A DNA stretch of 64,000 nt from Chlorogloeopsis fritschii (GCF_043099315.1 NZ_CP170746.1); one strand, 5' to 3'; positions 8,767 through 17,756 are shown, numbered from the stretch's first letter. The notes: generated by a model from the letters alone, not told the origin. Numbers and translations: made by a program.

Positions 8767-9962
8767 TCGATATTTCTTAAGATTATATATCTATTAGCAT
8801 CAAAAGAAATTCTTCCTTGTGTTTTTAACTTACACAATAATCGTGTAATAGTTACTCTGGTAGTACAGCAGGCATTAGCAAAATCTTCGTGAGTTAGGCG
8901 AACCAAAATACGAGTTCCCTGTGCTACCTTTTCACCAGTTTCCTCTTTTAGAAGTTGCAAAAAACGATCCAATCTGTCTTGTACTTTTCGTAAACCAGAA
9001 ATAACTAAAAAAGACTCTGTCTGCTGTAATCGCTGATTTATCTTTGGTAAAAGAGCATGACTTAAACTTGGAGAAGCTATGATTTCTAATACAGAAATTG
9101 ACACTAATTCAACATCCGAAAGCGCTGTAGCTTGGTAAGTTTTTAGAGAAGTCATGTAAGAGCCAAAAACCATTCCTGGCACTGCCAACCCTACCAGTAC
9201 TTCTTCATTAGTTTCATGAAGTGTAGACAGTTTGACAATGCCTTGATGGACATACCAAAGCGTTTGTGGATCTAAAGGGATAATTTCTCTTTTGGAATAC
9301 TTATGTACAGGGCGATCGCTACTAAAGCTGTAGTCTTTTTTATTTAGTGCTAATTCCCCTCGTCGAGAGTCAGTTATATCTCGCAGCAACCAACGTATAT
9401 TTTGGGCTTTTCCCTGCTGATCGTAAGTAACTGCAACTGTTAATGCTGCCTCAAAGAACTCACCATTGCGTTGTTGTAAGCCTATAAATAACTCTTGATT
9501 TTTGCGATATTGGCTTAACTGACTAAGGAAGGTACGAAAGTACTGACGTTGTTCTAAGGCAACAAAACTAATCATTGGTTTGCCCAATAGAAAACGCTTT
9601 TCAACATTGAGCAACTTAGCAGCAGTACGATTAGCTGCCTGGATACAGCCTTGTGGATCAGTCACTAAATAGCCGTCTGGCGCTTCCTCAAATAATTCCT
9701 CGTAGCGTTCAAACTCCTGTTCTAAAATTTCTTGTGTTTGTTCTAGTTGCTCATTTTGCTGATAGAGTTCCTCTATTGCCTGGTGTAGTTTTTGTGAAGC
9801 GCTGCCAAGTTCGATCAGAGCTTGCGGTACTGTATTTGCTATCACAGGCATAGCAATCACATTTTCGTATAATTTAGCTATACGTTTGTCCATTGCCTGT
9901 GTTTTTTGAGCAAATTTATCTATTTTTGTTTTATCTACGTCTTTTGTCTTATCTACGTCCAT
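8763..9962 (-). CDS. PAS-domain transcriptional regulator of the Crp/Fnr type
   Basis: This 399-residue protein has three parts. Residues 1-85 are polar and helical, with a near-perfect hexapeptide duplication (DVDKTK twice) at the start and a Gln/Glu-rich coiled coil just before the PAS domain. Residues about 88-205 form a PAS/PAC domain (EEAPDGYLVTDPQGCIQAAN...LLRDITD). Residues about 215-399 form a Crp-like sensor barrel (YVHQGIVKLST, VGLAVPGMVFG), a dimer helix and a winged helix (LTHEDFANACCTTRVTITRL). No typical cAMP-binding RxS motif is evident. It is probably a sensory DNA-binding regulator whose ligand enters through the PAS domain (inference). PAS fused to Crp is uncommon. Confidence 0.8.
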   Translation of the reverse strand: MDVDKTKDVDKTKIDKFAQKTQAMDKRIAKLYENVIAMPVIANTVPQALIELGSASQKLHQAIEELYQQNEQLEQTQEILEQEFERYEELFEEAPDGYLVTDPQGCIQAANRTAAKLLNVEKRFLLGKPMISFVALEQRQYFRTFLSQLSQYRKNQELFIGLQQRNGEFFEAALTVAVTYDQQGKAQNIRWLLRDITDSRRGELALNKKDYSFSSDRPVHKYSKREIIPLDPQTLWYVHQGIVKLSTLHETNEEVLVGLAVPGMVFGSYMTSLKTYQATALSDVELVSISVLEIIASPSLSHALLPKINQRLQQTESFLVISGLRKVQDRLDRFLQLLKEETGEKVAQGTRILVRLTHEDFANACCTTRVTITRLLCKLKTQGRISFDANRYIILRNID

Positions 9963-10684
9963 TTTAGATTTGCCTACTTAGTTGCAAAATTTTAACAAGC
10001 CATTACTCCTAATGCCGTATACTCCACCTTCGGATGAGTTTCTAACTAGGTAGAGATGCTTGCTTATGTGCGATCGCAAAAATCTCCTCCAACATAAGCA
10101 AAATCTGAACTCGGCTCACGGATGTGTTGAAATTCTTCTGGCGTTTTCTATTCAATGGTTGGATCAATGTTAACCGCAGCATAGTGTATACACATATACA
10201 ACTATCCGTTGCTTGCTTTTATTAGAAGTTGGCAATTTATCCTATTTTCAATATTAATAAACAAAATACCTACTACTCTTTACTCCAATCTTCTTCCATA
10301 GGAATAAATTACATATACCAAACGAATTGGCTTTATGTTAACTCAGTTTGTAACCATAAATACAAAAAAGACTGTAGTCAGCTAAAACAGATAAACAGCC
10401 AGACAACATTTCTGGAAAACTAGCAAGAGTTTGAGCTGATAGCGATCGCCTTCAAAGTTTTGTTAAAAATATTTGTGCTATGGGATACTTGGTAGGTGTG
10501 CTCTAAATCTATGCTGGCAAAGACAAGGAGGGCATAATTTGTTACCAGGCTTTGTGAAGTGAAGTGGCAGTGCTGGTTGAAGTTTCTATGAATTACCTTC
10601 AGTCGTTACCACAGTCACATTGCAAGCGGGAACAATAAAATCGCAAAGAAAGCGCAAAATCAAACAGGTAAAGGCAGCATAGGA
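9963..10684. other. Intergenic region, no supported gene
   Basis: About 720 bases with several HIP1 sites. A 64-codon frame at 10229-10423 has AT-rich, Tyr/Asn-heavy composition and no ribosome site, so I do not call it. The promoter of the divergent PAS-Crp gene is presumably near 9970-10050. Confidence 0.4.
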
Positions 10685-10846
10685 ATGTTGACGACTAGAG
10701 AATACCAAATACTGTACGCAATCATGGAATTTTGCAACGAAACCGGCAATATGCGAGAACAATTGCTTAATTTATATGGCTTTAATGTTACTCAGCAAGA
10801 ATTAAATGAATTGAAGGACAAAGTATTGGAACTAGCAACAGGATAA
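10685..10846 (+). CDS. Small hypothetical protein (53 aa)
   Basis: A 53-codon frame starts MLTTREYQILYAIMEFCN and ends LKDKVLELATG. An AAGG lies about 13 bases and an AGGA directly upstream of the ATG. The peptide is amphipathic and helical with balanced composition, unlike the noise frames nearby. The ILYAIMEFC...QELNELKDKV layout suggests a small winged-helix or helical bundle, but I do not recognise a family. Confidence 0.5.
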   Translation: MLTTREYQILYAIMEFCNETGNMREQLLNLYGFNVTQQELNELKDKVLELATG

Positions 10847-11096
10847 TATTATTTCTGCTTAAAGACTTACTGTTGTTAGACGTCAAACAAAAGAAGTAAA
10901 ACGCGGTTCCTTCTGTTTCCCGTCAAGAAAAAGAACCCAAAAGGTTAATAAATTGAAGGTAAGCGGGATTACGCTAGATGAGGGGATATTTGGAAGGCAC
11001 ACTATTGCAGAGGCTACTATCTTTTACTGTCTTATCCGAGCGTAGATTCGAGTCTTACAGATATAGCGGTAATTTTGACTATTGCTCTACTGCATA

Positions 11097-11150
11097 CTTA
11101 ACGGCAATAAGGTCAAGTTTGGCTACACAAGTTGAATTATTGCCGTTAAG
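11097..11150. repeat. Perfect 14-bp inverted repeat
   Basis: CTTAACGGCAATAA at 11097-11110 and TTATTGCCGTTAAG at 11137-11150 can form a 14-bp stem with a 26-base loop. The right arm overlaps the stop codon of the adjacent minus-strand gene. No T-run follows on the minus strand, so it is either an atypical 3'-end structure or a palindromic element. Confidence 0.6.
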
Positions 11151-11502
11151 AAAGACACATTCTATCACTTACTCGGTCAATTGTCTCCTCGATTGCCCGT
11201 GAGTAAATCGATACTGCCATACTATGTACTTTTGCAGCCATCATGCGAGACTCTACAGCTTTTGTGTAAAAATCTGCTACATGATGTCCCTGCATCAGCA
11301 ACTTAGAATACATCAATGATTGTGTAGCGTAATACTGGATTAACTTGCCGTATTGTTCAATAGAGTATCCATATTCTTGTACCATTAAATTCTCATGTTT
11401 CTGTAGACGCTTACCAATAGCTACAACAAAATCACCATGCTTCTTTGCCAGCAATGCGTGTTTAAAGGTTAGATGTACATTTTCCTCGGAAATCTGATGC
11501 AT
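11146..11502 (-). CDS. Hypothetical helical protein (118 aa)
   Basis: This 118-residue, His/Met/Tyr-rich protein is predicted to be largely helical (KHALLAKKHGDFVVAIGKRL, YGKLIQYYATQSLMYSKLLM). No known domain is recognised. The coding frame is clean, and the last codons run into a strong inverted repeat. It stands alone between two small intergenic regions. Length and helical periodicity suggest a small four-helix protein, but no function is assigned. Confidence 0.55.
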   Translation of the reverse strand: MHQISEENVHLTFKHALLAKKHGDFVVAIGKRLQKHENLMVQEYGYSIEQYGKLIQYYATQSLMYSKLLMQGHHVADFYTKAVESRMMAAKVHSMAVSIYSRAIEETIDRVSDRMCLS

Positions 11503-11780
11503 AACTATATGTGGGTTAGTACCTCACAAATTAGTTAATTCATGTCCACCTAACATCTACTTAAGGAATTAGTAGAATATTAATTTCTTATATATATAAA
11601 GTTAGCTACAGAGACACCCCGGCTGGCATAACACTAAGGATATTGCGATCGCGCAAAGACGCATTACAAGCCAAGGTACTGCTTCAACCACATCAGCAGG
11701 AGAAACAATGCCTTCAGAATCGGTACTGTAATAATGCGGCAATTGGCAGCTATCACTCAAGCTTTTTTACTGCTCATCAA

Positions 11781-11854
11781 TCGGAGCGGCGGGATTTGAA
11801 CCCACGACCTCCACTACCCCAAAGTGGCGCGCTACCAAGCTGCGCTACGCCCCG
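11781..11854 (-). tRNA. tRNA-Pro (anticodon GGG)
   Basis: Read on the minus strand, the 74-base gene folds into a full cloverleaf. The acceptor arms are CGGGGCG and CGCTCCG, the D stem is GCGC/GCGC, the anticodon stem is CCACT/AGTGG around the loop TTGGGGT, and the T arm is GTGGG/CCCGC around TTCAAAT. Positions 34-36 are GGG, which reads proline CCC/CCU codons. No CCA is encoded, as is common in cyanobacteria. Confidence 0.95.
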
Positions 11855-11901
11855 ACAACCTTTATATACTAACACAAACTCTTAAATAAACAATAGTTAA
11901 A

Positions 11902-12267
11902 TTAAAAAACCTTAAGCGTTCCAGCAGCTTGCAGTAAGCCTGGAACAGCACAAGCACTCCATTTACCTTCTACACAACGACCCGTATTTAAGATCAAGCG
12001 AAGGCTATAGGCATGAGGATAACCTTCTACCTCCATCCACAATAAATCGCTTTCGGCCTCACAAGCGATTTTTTCTTCATCCATTAATTCAGATCTAAGT
12101 TGCTGCATAGTGTCTGCCAACTGCAACAGTAATCGGCAAAAATCATCTAATTCTGCTTCTGTTAACTCGATCGCCCAATCATCTGTACCTACTAAACCTT
12201 TAAATTCAGGTGCAGATGGGTTCCAACCAATACGCCAACCAGATCCACTTTTAATCACACGTTCCAT
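11902..12267 (-). CDS. DUF1818 family protein
   Basis: The 121-residue protein matches the cyanobacterial DUF1818 pattern: MERVIKSGSGWRIGWNP at the start, a central VGTDDWAIELTEAELDDFCR segment, and the C-terminal LNTGRCVEGKWSACAVPGLL. The function is unknown; the family is small, soluble and almost confined to cyanobacteria and plastids. It lies third in a same-strand string after rpoZ and a signal-anchored hypothetical gene, separated from the latter by a tandem-repeat tract, and may be part of the same transcript. Confidence 0.85.
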   Translation of the reverse strand: MERVIKSGSGWRIGWNPSAPEFKGLVGTDDWAIELTEAELDDFCRLLLQLADTMQQLRSELMDEEKIACEAESDLLWMEVEGYPHAYSLRLILNTGRCVEGKWSACAVPGLLQAAGTLKVF

Positions 12268-12270
12268 AAT

Positions 12271-12350
12271 TAGGGGCTAGAGGCTAGAGGCTAGGGGCTA
12301 GGAAATTAAAATTTTTGAATTTGGTAGACGCGTAGCGGCTTCCGCAGGTA
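12271..12350. repeat. GGGGCTA tandem repeat plus TAGACGCGTAGCGGCTTCC palindromic repeat
   Basis: At 12271-12302 imperfect seven-base units (GGGGCTA/GAGGCTA) run in tandem; the same unit occurs at about 28.03 and 51.84 kb. At 12323-12350 the DNA reads GGTAGACGCGTAGCGGCTTC and continues CGCAGGTA, a short palindrome-rich repeat that recurs inside the composite element at 54.8-55.1 kb. Confidence 0.7.
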
Positions 12351-12368
12351 TTTTGAATTAATTAGTCC

Positions 12369-12908
12369 TTAGTCCCTATTATTAAAAACATTAACTAATG
12401 CTTGCACCAAGGCATTTCGCTGCTGACGATTGAGGCGGCGAATGGCAGCGCGATCGCCCGCAAAAGGATTTTGCCGCAATGTATCATGACCTGGATATGA
12501 TGTTTCATACATAACTTCATTTGCATCCAGGTAATCAGCCAAAGTTAATTTCCAATCAAGTCGATAATTTGGTGCACGTCCCTTAACGTAAATGTGATAC
12601 CTCATCATGCGACTGACTAAGGTGTTATTTTCAGCAACCTTTCCTGTTTCCTGGCTGATATAACGATTTTCCTTTGGTAAATCTGGCAACTGTTTATAAA
12701 CTTGCTGCCAAGCTTCGCTAGGATTAACTCTTTGAGCATAGGCAGGTTGAGCAACTAACAAACTGGTATATGTTGATTCAGTTTTGCCTAAACACAAAAT
12801 CAACGCAGCAAAGACTAACATCAGCTCCACCCCCTTTTTGAGGGGGCGGACAGAAATTATCTGCCAAAGCTGGAGCATAAATCGCAATAACGGTAATTTT
12901 TCGCTCAT
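12369..12908 (-). CDS. Conserved hypothetical exported or membrane-anchored protein
   Basis: The 179-residue protein has a basic N-terminus, one hydrophobic segment at about 28-45 (VELMLVFAALILCLG) and a PAYAQ signal-cleavage-like site near residue 58. The rest is polar and probably periplasmic or thylakoid-lumenal, with NRYISQETG, RMMRYHIYVKGR and a basic C-terminus. No domain family is recognised. It follows rpoZ by 24 bases and is probably co-transcribed with it. Confidence 0.7.
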   Translation of the reverse strand: MSEKLPLLRFMLQLWQIISVRPLKKGVELMLVFAALILCLGKTESTYTSLLVAQPAYAQRVNPSEAWQQVYKQLPDLPKENRYISQETGKVAENNTLVSRMMRYHIYVKGRAPNYRLDWKLTLADYLDANEVMYETSYPGHDTLRQNPFAGDRAAIRRLNRQQRNALVQALVNVFNNRD

Positions 12909-12932
12909 CTTAACTTGGCAAATTGCATTCGG

Positions 12933-13169
12933 TTATACTTCACCAATAATTTCTGGTTGAGTTAGTTCGTCTGACATCTCAATAATTGCCCTCAGAACTG
13001 GTTTCATCATAATGTCATCGCTACTGTCAAAGTCTTCATAACGGCGACGTTTAGCGCGATTTGCCACCTGAACCGTAATGCGGTAGCGATTTGAAGCTGC
13101 ACTAATCAGATCCTCAGCACGGTGCATAATTTGGGTTTGGGTAGTCTCGAACTTAGAACGCTTTAGCAT
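12933..13169 (-). CDS. rpoZ: DNA-directed RNA polymerase omega subunit
   Basis: This 78-residue protein has the typical cyanobacterial RpoZ layout: MHRAEDLISAASNRYRITVQ followed by VANRAKRRR and a C-terminal MMKPVLRAIIEMSDEL. It promotes assembly of the RNA polymerase core by binding the beta-prime subunit. It heads a same-strand gene string with the hypothetical gene at 12369-12908 and the DUF1818 gene. A hairpin repeat lies about 70-140 bases upstream, between it and the divergent fasciclin gene. Confidence 0.92.
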   Translation of the reverse strand: MLKRSKFETTQTQIMHRAEDLISAASNRYRITVQVANRAKRRRYEDFDSSDDIMMKPVLRAIIEMSDELTQPEIIGEV

Positions 13170-13240
13170 ATTTACTGGTTCTTGGGGTCATTTTTAGTTT
13201 AACAGGATAATAGTTAGTGGATAGTGGTAAACAACCAACT

Positions 13241-13308
13241 ACTGTACGGGCGGGTTTTGTTGATTAACTTTCGGTTCAAACCGATAACTTATCTTCTAAA
13301 CCCGCCCC
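13241..13308. repeat. GGGCGGGTTT hairpin repeat, short form
   Basis: The stem arms GGGCGGGTTT and AAACCCGCCC flank a core with an inner hairpin (TCGGTTCAAACCGA). The copy at 15444-15509 is almost identical over 60 bases. Tandem ACTAACC-type repeats flank both sides. Confidence 0.85.
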
Positions 13309-13415
13309 TGCTAACTACTAACCACTAACTACTATCTCTTGATAGAGGTTGTATAGCTGTTGATAAATTTATAAGGGTTTTGTAGCACTACCTGAAAATA
13401 AAGTTACAAAATATT

Positions 13416-13835
13416 ATGGCTGACATTGTGGAAACTGCCGTTAATGCAGGTTCTTTCAAAACCCTCTTAAAAGCGGTTGACATTTCCGGACTTACGGAAA
13501 CTGTTAAAAGTCCTGGCCCGTATACAATATTTGCACCCACCGATGATGCTTTTGCCAAGTTACCGCCAGAAACGTTAGATTCTTTGCTGCAAAACGTTGA
13601 GAAGTTGAAAAGAATAGTTGCTTATCATATTGCTTTTGGAGATGTCAGATCTGAGGACTTAGCACAAATTGACGAAGCTGAGACTATTGAGGGATCGGTT
13701 GTAGCTATTGAGTCTAGTAACGGCACAATTAAGGTAAATGACGCCAATGTCGTCAAAGTTGATATCTTAGCCGATAATGGCGTCATTCATGTAATTGATA
13801 TGGTATTAATGCCTGCAATCCTTGCTGGGCATTGA
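13416..13835 (+). CDS. Fasciclin (FAS1) domain protein, no signal peptide
   Basis: The 139-residue protein is a single FAS1 domain. It carries both conserved boxes: H1-like GPYTIFAPTDDAFAKLP (about 33-49) and H2-like NGVIHVIDMVLMP (about 121-133), with the YHI motif between. FAS1 domains mediate adhesion and are usually exported, but this one begins MADIVETAVNAGSFKTL with no signal peptide, so it is probably cytoplasmic like many cyanobacterial single-domain fasciclins. It stands alone and is convergent with the GH13 gene. Confidence 0.9.
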   Translation: MADIVETAVNAGSFKTLLKAVDISGLTETVKSPGPYTIFAPTDDAFAKLPPETLDSLLQNVEKLKRIVAYHIAFGDVRSEDLAQIDEAETIEGSVVAIESSNGTIKVNDANVVKVDILADNGVIHVIDMVLMPAILAGH

Positions 13836-13850
13836 ATGTAAACTAAAAAA

Positions 13851-15314
13851 TTACCCTACACCCAAAATGCAGCCAGTACGTGGAGGCAGATTTAAGCTCA
13901 GATGCTTATTTTCTCCCTCGCCGTGCCACTCTATCTCAGCAGTGCCATACAAAAGCTTTTGGGGTTGGGTATGCAAATTAGTTGTATCTATATTTGCTTT
14001 TGCTGATGCAGTACCAGCATTAACAGCTACAACTAATTCCTCTGTATCTAAAGTGCGAGCAAACACGTAAAGCTCCCCTTGGGTATATAAAACTTGGTAA
14101 TCACCTGTCCGCAAGCAAGGGTGAGTATGGCGGAGAGCAATTAAATGGCGGTGGGTATTGAGAATTTCTCGATCCCAATTGGCTTCTAAAGGAAATCCGC
14201 GACGCGAATCTGGATCGAGACGACCCGGTAAACCCACTTCATCACCATAATAAATACTGGGCGCACCAGGAAATGTAAGTAGCAGTAAAGTTGCTAATTC
14301 CACACTAGGGCGATCGCCTCCAGCAATAGTAAGCAAGCGGGCTGTATCGTGACTGGCGAGCAAATTTAATTGGGTAAGTTGAATTTCCCAAGGATAAAGT
14401 TGCAGTAATTCTTGAATTTTGGCAGCATACTCGGCAGCAAACAAAGGTGGGTAGGGATGATAGGAACGCCCTTGTACTTGTTCTATATCCACACGATCGC
14501 CTGCGGTAAAAGCGATCGTTGGCGCGGCAAATAAATAATTCATCACACCATCAAATTGCGTGCCATCCAACCATTCACGGGAATCGCCCCAAACCTCACC
14601 GACAATGTAAGCATCAGGATTGATTGCTTTGACGCGATCGCGGAATTCCTGCCAAAAACCAGGAGTCTTAATTTCAAATGGCACATCTAAACGCCAACCA
14701 TCAATGCCAAATGTAATCCAAAATTCGGCAATTTCCATGATATATTCCCGCACCTCTGGGTTGTCATGATTAAATACTGGTAGCGCTCGATTTCCATCCC
14801 AACCCACATAGTTAGCAGGAAATTCCCCATTATAAGGAGAAAGGGGCCAGTCTTCAATTTGGAACCAATCTACCCAAGGTGAATAGGGGCCATTTTCCAA
14901 AATATCGTGAAAAAAGAAAAAGCCACGGCTAGCGTGATTAAATACTCCATCTAAAACAATTTTGATATTGCGGGCATGGGCTGCATCCAACAATTCTTTA
15001 AAAGCCGGATTTCCCCCCAGCATTGGATCGACTTGATAATAGTCGTGGGTGTGGTAGCGGTGATTACTTGCAGATTGAAAGATGGGTGTAAAGTAAATGG
15101 CATTTATTCCTAAATCCTGAATGTAATCTAACTGCTCGATCACGCCCCATAAATCCCCTCCTTTATAACCTTGGAGTGTGGGCATAGCATCCCAATCTTC
15201 CCAACTAGCATTACGCAACACCTTTCTGTGCGGTTGTTTGCTTCTGGCAAAGCGATCGGGAAATATTTGATAGAAAACAGCGTGTTTAACCCAGTCTGGC
15301 GTGTGAATCTGCAT
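13851..15314 (-). CDS. GH13 alpha-glucosidase family enzyme (neopullulanase/cyclomaltodextrinase-like)
   Basis: This 487-residue (beta/alpha)8 enzyme is predicted to hydrolyse alpha-1,4 (and possibly alpha-1,6) glucans, probably in cytoplasmic glycogen or maltodextrin turnover, since no signal peptide is present. Conserved GH13 regions are visible: DGVFNH (about 122-127), DGWRLDVPFE with nucleophile Asp about 210, VGEVWG with acid/base Glu about 240, and ASHDTAR with Asp about 323. The start YQIFPDRFARS is typical of the neopullulanase-like subfamily, though the N-terminal beta domain of classic neopullulanases is absent. The ATG at 15314 has AGGAG seven bases upstream and is preferred to the adjacent TTG. 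Confidence 0.88.
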   Translation of the reverse strand: MQIHTPDWVKHAVFYQIFPDRFARSKQPHRKVLRNASWEDWDAMPTLQGYKGGDLWGVIEQLDYIQDLGINAIYFTPIFQSASNHRYHTHDYYQVDPMLGGNPAFKELLDAAHARNIKIVLDGVFNHASRGFFFFHDILENGPYSPWVDWFQIEDWPLSPYNGEFPANYVGWDGNRALPVFNHDNPEVREYIMEIAEFWITFGIDGWRLDVPFEIKTPGFWQEFRDRVKAINPDAYIVGEVWGDSREWLDGTQFDGVMNYLFAAPTIAFTAGDRVDIEQVQGRSYHPYPPLFAAEYAAKIQELLQLYPWEIQLTQLNLLASHDTARLLTIAGGDRPSVELATLLLLTFPGAPSIYYGDEVGLPGRLDPDSRRGFPLEANWDREILNTHRHLIALRHTHPCLRTGDYQVLYTQGELYVFARTLDTEELVVAVNAGTASAKANIDTTNLHTQPQKLLYGTAEIEWHGEGENKHLSLNLPPRTGCILGVG

Positions 15315-15443
15315 CAATCACTCCTGGCTCCTAATCTATATCATCGCGATCGTTGCAGATACTTGGTTATTTGTGTCTCACACTTGTGGTAGAAAATTTT
15401 GTTAATGGTAATTAGTCATTGGTCATTGGTTAGTAGTTAGTAG

Positions 15444-15582
15444 GGGCGGGTTTTGTTGATTAACTTTCGGTTCAAACCGATAACTTATCTTCTAAACCCG
15501 CCCGTACAGTAGTTGGTTGGTTTATTACTCCCCTTGTCCCCTTGTCTCCTTGTCCCCTTGTCCCCTGTTCTCTTGTCCCCTT
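15444..15582. repeat. GGGCGGGTTT hairpin repeat followed by CCCCTTGT tandem repeats
   Basis: The hairpin copy occupies 15444-15509 and has the right flank GTACAGTA seen in other copies. At 15527-15582 pyrimidine-rich units (CCCCTTGT/CTCCTTGT) repeat about seven times. TTGGTCA-type repeats precede it at 15416-15440. Confidence 0.85.
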
Positions 15583-15979
15583 TTTAGAAGAACTGCTTAC
15601 CTAGAAACAGTATTTTCGTCCCCAAGTTCGTTAGAATGAACTGCCATCGTCTAAATTCTTGTTTCGGCAAACCTTGTGCAGTAACCATCTTTGACTGTAT
15701 CTGGTGAATACCCCCCAGTCTCAGGCGCGATGGTTATGTTACCTTGACTTCTGGTATTACTGAGCGCTTGTTAACTCAATCTAATCACTTGAGCGATCGC
15801 CTCAGTATAGCCTAATGTTAGGTGTGCAATAATTTGCCGCAAGAATATATTGGACATAATCTTTGCCTATACCGCGAGGTTGGACAAAGAATTTTGGATG
15901 ATGACAGTCTAACCCTTACTGGCTGCGCCACAACCAATCGCTAACGCGATATAGTTGCAGTACCCTTGCGAGGTTTTCG
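15583..15979. other. Intergenic region before the WD40 gene
   Basis: No gene is called. Two short, protein-like frames are visible: one on the minus strand at 15584-15688 (MVTAQGLPKQEFRRWQFIL and so on, 34 codons) and one on the plus strand around 15720-15810 (RRDGYVTLTSGITERLLTQ). Both lack good starts and may be remnants of an older gene. I cannot name them. Confidence 0.3.
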
Positions 15980-17737
15980 ATGGATTGGACTAGCTTACTC
16001 AAAGCTCAACAGGCTGATTTCCTTCTACGGGTGAAAAAACCAAAGACTCATGATGTATCTTTGTTAGAAAGTCAAGTCAAAGGTTGCCACACCGAAATAA
16101 TGGCTTTTTGGGGCGAAATGCTGGAAAAATTATTGGCAGTTGCTCGCCAACAAGCAGAAATTTTGGCTAAAAATCCGCCTCCAATCCCACCTGAATATCC
16201 CGAATTTCCTGAGTGGGCTATACCTTTTCCAACATACTTTCAACAACAAGCCGAAGATTATATTTTACGAGAGCAGATTGTCGAACAAGTCATCAATCAG
16301 CGCCTGGGCAAAATTGTCAAAAAAGTGCCACAAGATGCAGTCAAAAATATGCTACTTGATGATGAAGGCAATTTGCGTAGTGAAAGCAAATTTCCTTATG
16401 TACTTGCTAATAATCCTAAAGTCAATATTCTAGTTTGTGTTGCAGATGGAGAAAGTTTTAATGGTATCAAGAAAGACAAAATTAGATGGTCTGTTACTCA
16501 AGAGGATGTTAAAAAATACCGATTATTAATTTTTTTATGTTTGTTCTATCCGTTTAATGGCAAAAGAGGCTACGAAAAACAAGCTATAGTCGTCGGTTTC
16601 TTACCTACTAATCAAATTGAACTTAACGAGCCAAAAATTTCTGTCACTCCCAGTAACTTATTGTATGCAGGGGGATTGAATTGGTATTTAGAAGGAATTA
16701 CCAAACTAGATGTACCACCAGTTGTTGATGAGATTGTAGTGCCAGAAAAAACTCAGACTGTACCATCAGAACATCCCCTTAAAAACATCATTGGAGACTG
16801 GGAATGCTGGCAAACATTGAAAGGCCATACTAGAGGAATAAATTGCCTTGCTTTCAGCCCAGAAAGTCAAAACCACGAAAATTTACCTTTAGTGGCAAGC
16901 GGTAGTCGCGGAGAGACAAAGTTATGGGATTTGGCTAGGGGGGAGTTGGTATGCACTTTATCCGAATATCCTTGGATTTTGTCAAGTTTAGTGGATGAGG
17001 TAAACGCCCTTGCTTTCAGCCCCGATGGGCAAACTTTAGTGAGTGCAGGTGCGGATTCTACAATCAAAATGTGGCACGTAGGCGCGCAAGACTTGATAGA
17101 TATCCTGCACAAGCATAATGGTATGGTGCGCTGCGTAGCTTTTACCCCCGATGGACGGGTATTAGCGACAGGAGGAGATGACAGAAAAATTTTATTTTGG
17201 GATTTGATCCATCGCCAGGTGATGTTTGCCCTTTCTTTGGATGATACCGCAGCTCATGCTTTGGCATTAAGTCAAGATGGTCAAATTTTAGTCACGGGCA
17301 GTTACCGCAAAATTAAAATTTGGCAAGTCTCTCAACAAATAGGGGGCAAACCTCCTATTCCTGAACTATTGCACACTCTTACAGGTCATCTTCATATTGT
17401 TTGTTCCTTAGCCATGAGTGCAGATGGCAAAATTCTTGTCAGTGGCAGTCGAGATAAAACTATTAAGATTTGGCGGTTAGATACAGGGGAATTGTTGCAT
17501 ACTCTGAAGGGACATAGAGATGGAGTATACGCTATTGCCCTCAGCCCTGATGGGCAGACGATCGCTAGTGGGAGTGCTGATAAAACTATTAAGTTGTGGC
17601 ATCTGTCAACTGGGGAACTGCTAGGTACATTTACAGGGCATACTCACACAGTTACAGCAGTCGCATTCACTGCTTCTGGGGAAATGTTGGTGAGTGGGAG
17701 TTTGGATAAGACGATTAAAATTTGGCAGCGGAGTTAA
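15980..17737 (+). CDS. WD40 repeat protein with an uncharacterised N-terminal domain
   Basis: The 585-residue protein has about 270 N-terminal residues of unknown fold followed by seven WD40 units (about 275-585) that would close one beta-propeller. The last three units end in KTIKIW or KTIKLW and are the most regular; the fourth is degenerate. The N-terminal part holds a Pro-rich linker (about 67-85), a QIVEQVINQRLGK helix and an LLIFLCLFYPFNG hydrophobic stretch. Propellers are protein-interaction scaffolds; in cyanobacteria they are often linked to kinases or proteases, but this one carries no visible catalytic domain. A bidirectional terminator follows. Confidence 0.85.
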   Translation: MDWTSLLKAQQADFLLRVKKPKTHDVSLLESQVKGCHTEIMAFWGEMLEKLLAVARQQAEILAKNPPPIPPEYPEFPEWAIPFPTYFQQQAEDYILREQIVEQVINQRLGKIVKKVPQDAVKNMLLDDEGNLRSESKFPYVLANNPKVNILVCVADGESFNGIKKDKIRWSVTQEDVKKYRLLIFLCLFYPFNGKRGYEKQAIVVGFLPTNQIELNEPKISVTPSNLLYAGGLNWYLEGITKLDVPPVVDEIVVPEKTQTVPSEHPLKNIIGDWECWQTLKGHTRGINCLAFSPESQNHENLPLVASGSRGETKLWDLARGELVCTLSEYPWILSSLVDEVNALAFSPDGQTLVSAGADSTIKMWHVGAQDLIDILHKHNGMVRCVAFTPDGRVLATGGDDRKILFWDLIHRQVMFALSLDDTAAHALALSQDGQILVTGSYRKIKIWQVSQQIGGKPPIPELLHTLTGHLHIVCSLAMSADGKILVSGSRDKTIKIWRLDTGELLHTLKGHRDGVYAIALSPDGQTIASGSADKTIKLWHLSTGELLGTFTGHTHTVTAVAFTASGEMLVSGSLDKTIKIWQRS

Positions 17738-17756
17738 CCAAACATTAATAATGTAA

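Noticed and set aside
10229..10423. 64-codon plus-strand frame
   Set aside because: Tyr/Asn/Ser-heavy composition expected from AT-rich spacer DNA; no start signal.
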